A stretch of DNA of 45,896 bases from a bacterium (GTDB lineage: Bacteria; Chloroflexota; Dormibacteria; Aeolococcales; Bog-877): NCBI GenBank assembly GCA_021801645.1, contig JAJYXT010000077.1, positions 1 to 45,896 of the forward strand, written 5' to 3'. The notes beneath the pieces were generated by a model. That model worked only from the letters and a program-made list of their open reading frames with translations. It did not search any database and was not told the DNA's origin. The translations under genes were made by a program, and so were the position numbers. This document shows positions 41,439-45,896 of the stretch, one piece after another (positions within the stretch are counted from its first letter, which is position 1; every line of letters starts with the position of its first letter).

Positions 41439-42848
41439 ATGGAACCCGCGATCCACTGGTTCCGGCGCGACCTGCGGCTGGCCGATCACCACGCCGTCGC
41501 CAAAGCGAGCGCAGGAGGCCGCGCGGTAATTGGCCTCTTCGTCCTTGACCCCACGATACTTCACGGCCCCGACGTGGGGGCGAGCCGACTGCGGTACCTG
41601 CTGGAGGCTCTGGCCTCGCTGGACGAAGGGCTCCGGGGCCGCGGCTCGGCGCTGGTGATAAGGCGTGGCGCACCCCGCGAAGTGGTGCCCAAGGTGGCAG
41701 CGGAAACTGGCGCTCGACTGGTCACTGCGGTCCGGGACTTCGGCCCCTACGCCAGAACCCGAGACGAAACGGTGGCCCGTTTGCTCTCCCGGGCCGGGCG
41801 GTCGCTTTGGCTGTCGGCGGAGCAGCTGGTGCTCGACCCAACTGGGCTCCCCCCGGTGCGCACATTCAGTGCATGCCGGAAGCGCTTCCACTCCGCGCTT
41901 GCAGAGGGGCTGGCTCCAGCCCCGACCTCCGCCCACTTCCTAAGCGTCCCGGCACTGCCGAGGAGCGACCCTTCACCGTCGCCGGCCGAATTCGGGCTAC
42001 CTCCGACGCATCAGGTTGTGGAGGCTGGAGAAGGAGCCGCGGCAAACCGTCTGCGCACGTTCGTGGACCGAGGACTGGGCGGCTACGCAGCCGACCGCGA
42101 GGATCCCGGTGCCGACGCCACGTCCCGACTCTCCGCGGACCTGCACTTCGGCACCATTTCGGTGCGGACAGCGATCCGGGCGGCCCTGAAGGCAGCCCGC
42201 GAGTCCCCGCACGTTTCCACTGGGGTGAGCAGATGGCTCGACCAGCTGGCCTGGCGCGATTTCTTCGCCGCCACGCTCTGGCACTTTCCGGAAGTTGCCA
42301 CGCAGGAGTACAAGCCGGAGCTCCGCAACTTGCGGTGGCCGGGCACCATGGAAGCGCTCCAGGTATGGAAGCAGGGCATGACGGGATACCCACTGGTGGA
42401 CGCCGCCATGCGCCAGCTTCAGGCCGAGCACTTCATGCACAACCGCTGCCGCATGATCGCCGCCTCCTTCCTGGTCAAGGACCTTCACCTCGATTGGCGC
42501 CACGGCGAGCGCCACTTCATGCGAGAGCTGGTGGATGGCGACCTAGCCAACAACAACGGAGGCTGGCAATGGGTGGCCGGGACCGGGCTGGACGCCCAGC
42601 CCTACTTCCGCATCCTCAACCCTGTTCTGCAGGGAGAGACCCACGATCCCTCAGGCACCTATGTGCGTCGCTGGGTGCCTGAGCTCCGTCAACTACCGGA
42701 TCGCTACATCCACCGACCCTGGGAAGCTCCGACGGCGCCCGCTGCCTACCCCAGGAGGATCGTCGATCACGTTCGCGAGCGCCTTGTCGCGTTGGAGCTT
42801 TACCGCGCCTGTACCCGGCCATCCATCAGCAAGTCAATCGAGCGCTGA
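41439..42848 (+). CDS. phr: Deoxyribodipyrimidine photolyase (class I CPD type)
   Basis: A 469-residue flavoprotein that uses blue light to split pyrimidine dimers. The N-terminal antenna domain starts with IHWFRRDLRLADHHAV. The FAD domain shows RWLDQLAWRDFFAATLWHFPEV, GYPLVDAAMRQLQAEHFMHNRCRMIAASFLVKDLHLDWRHGERHFMRELVDGDLANNNGGWQWVAGTGLDAQPYFRILNP and VRRWVPEL. The Asn in DGDLANNNGGWQW near the flavin N5 and candidate Trp-chain residues are present, so activity is expected. A longer cryptochrome tail is absent. Confidence 0.92.
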   Translation: MEPAIHWFRRDLRLADHHAVAKASAGGRAVIGLFVLDPTILHGPDVGASRLRYLLEALASLDEGLRGRGSALVIRRGAPREVVPKVAAETGARLVTAVRDFGPYARTRDETVARLLSRAGRSLWLSAEQLVLDPTGLPPVRTFSACRKRFHSALAEGLAPAPTSAHFLSVPALPRSDPSPSPAEFGLPPTHQVVEAGEGAAANRLRTFVDRGLGGYAADREDPGADATSRLSADLHFGTISVRTAIRAALKAARESPHVSTGVSRWLDQLAWRDFFAATLWHFPEVATQEYKPELRNLRWPGTMEALQVWKQGMTGYPLVDAAMRQLQAEHFMHNRCRMIAASFLVKDLHLDWRHGERHFMRELVDGDLANNNGGWQWVAGTGLDAQPYFRILNPVLQGETHDPSGTYVRRWVPELRQLPDRYIHRPWEAPTAPAAYPRRIVDHVRERLVALELYRACTRPSISKSIER

Positions 42849-42919
42849 GCGCCCGCTCGGGACGCCCGGCCGCAAGATAACGACGAGGCGCGCCAAGCGG
42901 GTGCCGAACGGACGGCCAA

Positions 42920-42963
42920 GGAGCCGACGGGGAGATTCGAACTCCCGGCCAGCTGTTTACAAA
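42920..42963 (-). tRNA. 3' half of a tRNA-Thr(TGT) gene (partial; attachment-site remnant)
   Basis: On the minus strand, a 7-base anticodon loop TTTGTAA (anticodon TGT at 42961-42959), the 3' strand of the anticodon stem (ACAGC), a 5-base variable loop, a perfect T-arm (GGGAG, loop TTCGAAT with one base before, CTCCC) and the 3' acceptor strand CGTCGGC with TCC follow in exact register. Nothing upstream pairs with the anticodon 3' strand and no D-arm or 5' acceptor GCCGACG exists, so the gene is cut at the anticodon loop. It cannot make a working tRNA. Confidence 0.75.
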
Positions 42964-42973
42964 TGCGGAAACA
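42954..42973. repeat. Inverted repeat TGTTT-N10-AAACA over the tRNA break
   Basis: TGTTT (42954-42958) and AAACA (42969-42973) flank a 10-base centre that includes the anticodon triplet at 42959-42961. This is the layout of core-type binding sites for a tyrosine recombinase at an attachment site. Confidence 0.45.
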
Positions 42974-43069
42974 ACTGTTCGTAGACGTGCGCTGAAGACC
43001 ATTTCCAACTCGAATCGGGAGGACGAAGCTACCTGGTGTCCGCCCCTGATCGCCGATGATCGCCACAGA

Positions 43070-43089
43070 TGGGGTCAAATTGGGGTCAA
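43070..43089 (+). repeat. Tandem TGGGGTCAA repeats, 11 bases apart
   Basis: TGGGGTCAA at 43070-43078 and 43081-43089, about one helical turn apart and 100 bases from the tRNA break. Their place on the non-tRNA side fits arm-type integrase sites. Confidence 0.45.
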
Positions 43090-43124
43090 CCTGGGTCGCT
43101 GCCGAGGGGAAGTCGGGGCTCCTT

Positions 43125-45155
43125 TCAGGCCCCTGGTAGGTGGAGCAGGCTCCCGCGCCAAGTCCGGCCATCATCGCGGCTGACCCAGAGGACGTTGGCA
43201 CCTTTGTCTTCGCCGACGGCATACAGGTCGCCATTCGCGGACACCGCGAAGATCGCCCCGTTTGCCAGGCCCCGCAGAGTGTGCCTGGCCCGAAGCGGTG
43301 CTGAGGTGCTGCCACTGGCCAGATAGGCCAGTCCGTTAGGTCCCTCAGCGGAGCAAGTAAGCCAGACTGCCCCCGTAGCGGTGACGCCGCCATCCTGACA
43401 GCTGGCGGGGATCGGCACGAGATGCCAGACCAGGCCCGCGTCTGTCGAGGTGGCGAGCTCCTCGTGGCAGCCCGTCTCTCCCACTGCCACCGCAAACGAG
43501 CCGCTATAGGCCGCGTCGGTGACCGACATGTCGAGAGTGGCGGTGCGCCGCCACGTCAGGCCCCCGTCGCGGGTGGCGAAGACCGCCGCCGGAATGGGCG
43601 TGATCTGGGGTTTCAGGCACTGTGACCCGGCCCCGAAAGCGAGTCCCTGGCTGGGGGTGGCGAACACGGCCGCGCTGAGGCCAACTTGGGCGGCCGCGGC
43701 CAGGTGAACCACCTTCGTCGGCCCGGTCCCCCTGGCGGGTTCGATCGACAGGGCATCACCCTTCAGGCTGACGGTGTTCGGCGGAGCGAATCCAGCGACC
43801 TCCGCTGACCCGACATGGGCCCAACGCTGCCCTCCGTCGGAGGAGGTGTATGTCCCCGCCGCAGTGGTCAGGACCAGGGAACCAGACTGGAAGGAGAGCG
43901 CCGCGATCCCGGCCGCCCCAAGACCTGGAAGCACGCTCCACGTTCCGCCGGAATCGTCACTCACGCTGACCTGCGGAGCCGGGTAATCCAGTACCCACAG
44001 ATCCTGGGTGCCGATGGCGGTGAGGGCGGTGCCCATCTGCGCCGTGCGGTGAAGGACACGGCCCCCGTCAGCAGTCGTATAGACGTGGCCCGCGCAGGGG
44101 CCGTTGGCGCCCGGGCCGCACCCTCCCGTGAGCAGCGTTCCAGCCTCGCTCGAGACGAAGTTGAGCTGGATGATCGGCGAGGCGAGCTGACTCGATCTCG
44201 TCTGCTGCGAGGCTATCGACCAGGCAGAGCCTCCATCTGTGGTCTCCAGCAGTACGCGCCCGGGAGGTTGGGAGTACATGGGTAGATTCCCTCCTCCCGC
44301 GAAGCCGATCCGGGAGCTCAGGAACTGCACCGAATACAGTGGCGCGGGGCTGCAGGATCCAGGCAACATGCTCCAGTCGACACCGGCGTCCGTGCTCTCC
44401 CAGACCGCGCCGACACAGGTACTGGTTGGACTCGTGACCGTGCCGGTGGCGAAGATCGTGGAAGCGGATGGGGCACTGACTCCGCCGGTGGAAGTGCCTC
44501 CCGGGAGGTGGACTGAGGTCCAATTGGCCCCCGCGTCCCTGCTGATCATCAGTGGCTGGGGGATGGACCCGATGTAGGAGGGAGAAGTGCTGGCGAGTGC
44601 CAGGGTTGAGGTCACCCAGTAAACGGCAGCCGTACCCCAGGCGCCGTCTGGGCTCAGTCCGGCTGGGTGGACAACTCTCCAGCTGTCGCCATCCTCGTTT
44701 CCCATGAGCAGCACGGGGGAGCCGTATTCACTCCCAAGTCCGCTGGTCGGGTACTGGGTGCCCGTTGCCACCACCTGTGAGCCGGTGACCCCGATCCATC
44801 CCAGGTACACCCCCCGCGTGCTCCACACAGTCTTCCACGAGCGGCCCGAGTTCATGGTGAGGGAGATCAGGCCCGACCCGGTCATCACCACCCCGTCCGA
44901 CGCCGATGAGGGATGCCCCGTGTCCGATGCCACCAATTCGCGTTGGGCGGTGACCACGCCAATGCCCACGGGCGTGCCCCGGTCGGTTGGGGTCCGGATG
45001 GCTGGCAAGGTGATCTGGTATGCAGCTCGGCTCGTCCGCCCCGGCTGCGACGCCGGGCCAGAACAAGCGGTCATGGCAACGGCTGCGAAACATCCCAGGG
45101 CAGTGCCTACTACGGCCGCAGGGAGAGGTCTCACGCCCGTTCCCAACGGCGGCAA
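43125..45155 (-). CDS. BNR/Asp-box repeat lipoprotein
   Basis: A 676-residue secreted lipoprotein. The N terminus has a hydrophobic signal (LPAAVVGTALGCFAAVA) and a lipobox MTAC, so Cys becomes lipidated. Several Asp-box (BNR) motifs of the S/TxDxGxxW type are visible: SRDAGANW, STDAGVDW, TTDGGSAW, SDDSGGTW, SSDGGQRW, TRDGGLTW, STDAGLVW and SRDDGRTW. They fit a beta-propeller, as in sialidase-like or photosystem-assembly-like (Ycf48-type) proteins, but no catalytic sialidase residues can be named. The start is a TTG at 45155 or a GTG at 45134; the latter puts the signal closer to the N terminus. It lies beside the tRNA-derived attachment site. Confidence 0.75.
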   Translation of the reverse strand: MPPLGTGVRPLPAAVVGTALGCFAAVAMTACSGPASQPGRTSRAAYQITLPAIRTPTDRGTPVGIGVVTAQRELVASDTGHPSSASDGVVMTGSGLISLTMNSGRSWKTVWSTRGVYLGWIGVTGSQVVATGTQYPTSGLGSEYGSPVLLMGNEDGDSWRVVHPAGLSPDGAWGTAAVYWVTSTLALASTSPSYIGSIPQPLMISRDAGANWTSVHLPGGTSTGGVSAPSASTIFATGTVTSPTSTCVGAVWESTDAGVDWSMLPGSCSPAPLYSVQFLSSRIGFAGGGNLPMYSQPPGRVLLETTDGGSAWSIASQQTRSSQLASPIIQLNFVSSEAGTLLTGGCGPGANGPCAGHVYTTADGGRVLHRTAQMGTALTAIGTQDLWVLDYPAPQVSVSDDSGGTWSVLPGLGAAGIAALSFQSGSLVLTTAAGTYTSSDGGQRWAHVGSAEVAGFAPPNTVSLKGDALSIEPARGTGPTKVVHLAAAAQVGLSAAVFATPSQGLAFGAGSQCLKPQITPIPAAVFATRDGGLTWRRTATLDMSVTDAAYSGSFAVAVGETGCHEELATSTDAGLVWHLVPIPASCQDGGVTATGAVWLTCSAEGPNGLAYLASGSTSAPLRARHTLRGLANGAIFAVSANGDLYAVGEDKGANVLWVSRDDGRTWRGSLLHLPGA

Positions 45156-45896
45156 TCTGGGTGCGGTTATGCGTATGGGCGTGGCCGCAGCGGGAGAAAC
45201 GACCTCCCCAGCTTCGGGTGGATCGGCACCTGCCGTACGGCGAAAGGACGACGGACCCTGCCGCGGCGCTCGGCGCGGGGCACCGGCACCCCAGCCGCGT
45301 GTAGGGGTCCTCCCAGGCGGCTCAAGACGCCAGTAAGGCGCTCTGGAGACGCCTGGGAGGGAGCCTCATCCGGCGCGCGACGAGGTCGACCTTGAGCGCC
45401 GCGGCAGGGCGGCCCCGGGCGAGCGCCAACCGGCCGAGCCGGTGTAACCCAAGGGGCACGCAGACTGGTAGGTGCGCGGCCCATGGATGGGTGGACCCCA
45501 CGAGTGCCTGTAACACTGTGGGGTCAAAATACATGGACCCATCTCGAGTTGATCTCGGGCTGGAGCTGCCCCGTAAATGGCAGCCGTTGGGTGCCGCAAA
45601 CCTACCGACGCCGCACGCGCGCCCCATCTGGGTGGCCTCGCCGGACATTCTCCGGGATGGTGCGGTTGGATGGCTTAACGGGGGCGCGTCAAACCTGGCC
45701 GGCGGATCCTACTCAGGCGGTCAGGCGGGTGACGCTCTCGACTTCATGGGTCCCGCTCGCCATCTCCCGTCCGCACTCTCCCATCTGCCTTCCTCGCAAC
45801 GTTCGCCTCAGGACCTCACTGTGTGAGTAGGCGCGGCAATGGCGAAGGCACGGTGCGGCGGCGGGCTGACGGCCGATGGGAGGCCAGGTTGGCTCT
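45156..45896. other. Right edge without a confident gene
   Basis: About 740 bases upstream of the lipoprotein gene. Short open frames occur on both strands, and one minus-strand frame stays open from the window edge to a stop at 45713-45715, but I recognise none of them. It likely holds the lipoprotein control region and part of the putative integrated element. Confidence 0.4.

Noticed and set aside
41043-41936. Minus-strand open frame of 297 codons opposite the photolyase start
   Set aside because: Antisense to a clear photolyase domain and to the small membrane protein; no domain recognised.
45519-45527. Third TGGGGTCAA copy within the putative element
   Set aside because: The same 9-mer also occurs inside coding regions (for example near 28689 and, reversed, near 13249), so a single copy is not evidence for an arm site.
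45713-45896. Minus-strand frame open at the right edge, ending at 45713
   Set aside because: Only about 60 codons visible, with weak codon bias and no recognisable motif; it could be the end of a gene beyond the window or chance.

Overview
The window is high-GC bacterial chromosome, mostly conserved housekeeping genes packed on the minus strand, followed by a less conserved right end. Gene orders such as efp-asp23-nusB-xseA-xseB, scpA-scpB-rluB-cmk, relA-hisS-aspS and alaS-(two genes)-ruvX-mltG-prepilin peptidase, together with frequent GTG/TTG starts and a SigB/SigF-type sigma factor, point to a Terrabacteria lineage. My best guess is a Chloroflexota or Candidatus Dormibacterota-like soil bacterium. 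That is an inference; no 16S gene is present.

Layout. Positions 1-1700 hold a GNAT acetyltransferase and two small zinc-ribbon proteins. From 16906 down to 1759 runs one uninterrupted 17-gene minus-strand cluster: efp, asp23-like, nusB, xseA, xseB, a DUF212/PAP2-like membrane protein, nadK, recN, scpA, scpB, rluB, cmk, a dinG-like helicase-exonuclease, rsmI, tatD, rsmA and an MFS transporter. Neighbours mostly overlap by a few bases or lie within about 25 bases. An HD-GYP gene (17097-18503, plus) is divergent from efp, with a perfect 26-bp palindrome just before its start codon. The next minus-strand cluster (27479 to 18496) encodes an RsbW-like anti-sigma factor, a SigB/F-type sigma factor, AlaRS, an FtsA/PilM-like actin-fold ATPase, a membrane-anchored baseplate-J/gp47-like protein, RuvX, MltG and a short prepilin peptidase. 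A third minus cluster has a VOC protein, a serine hydrolase, the (p)ppGpp synthetase/hydrolase, HisRS and AspRS.

The right part is accessory in character: a plus-strand ABC exporter pair, a MarR-DrrA-DrrB-like module, DUF1905 and DUF1801 proteins, a 55-residue membrane protein and a photolyase. After the photolyase lies the 3' half of a tRNA-Thr(TGT) gene, cut exactly at the anticodon loop. It is flanked by a small inverted repeat and tandem 9-bp repeats, which looks like the end of an integrated element. A large BNR-type lipoprotein lies on the element side.

How the genes work together. The left cluster joins translation (EF-P, NusB, RsmA, RsmI, RluB), DNA repair and chromosome organisation (XseAB, RecN, ScpAB, DinG-like), and nucleotide and cofactor supply (Cmk, NadK). 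The middle cluster couples a stress-type sigma unit to AlaRS and to envelope genes. The best candidate for an undescribed system is the FtsA/PilM-like ATPase plus the membrane-anchored gp47-like protein, lodged in the otherwise conserved alaS-ruvX-mltG neighbourhood. Several key-residue deviations are also visible: RsbW N-box, EF-P loop tip, the DinG Fe-S cluster, and AspRS specificity residues.
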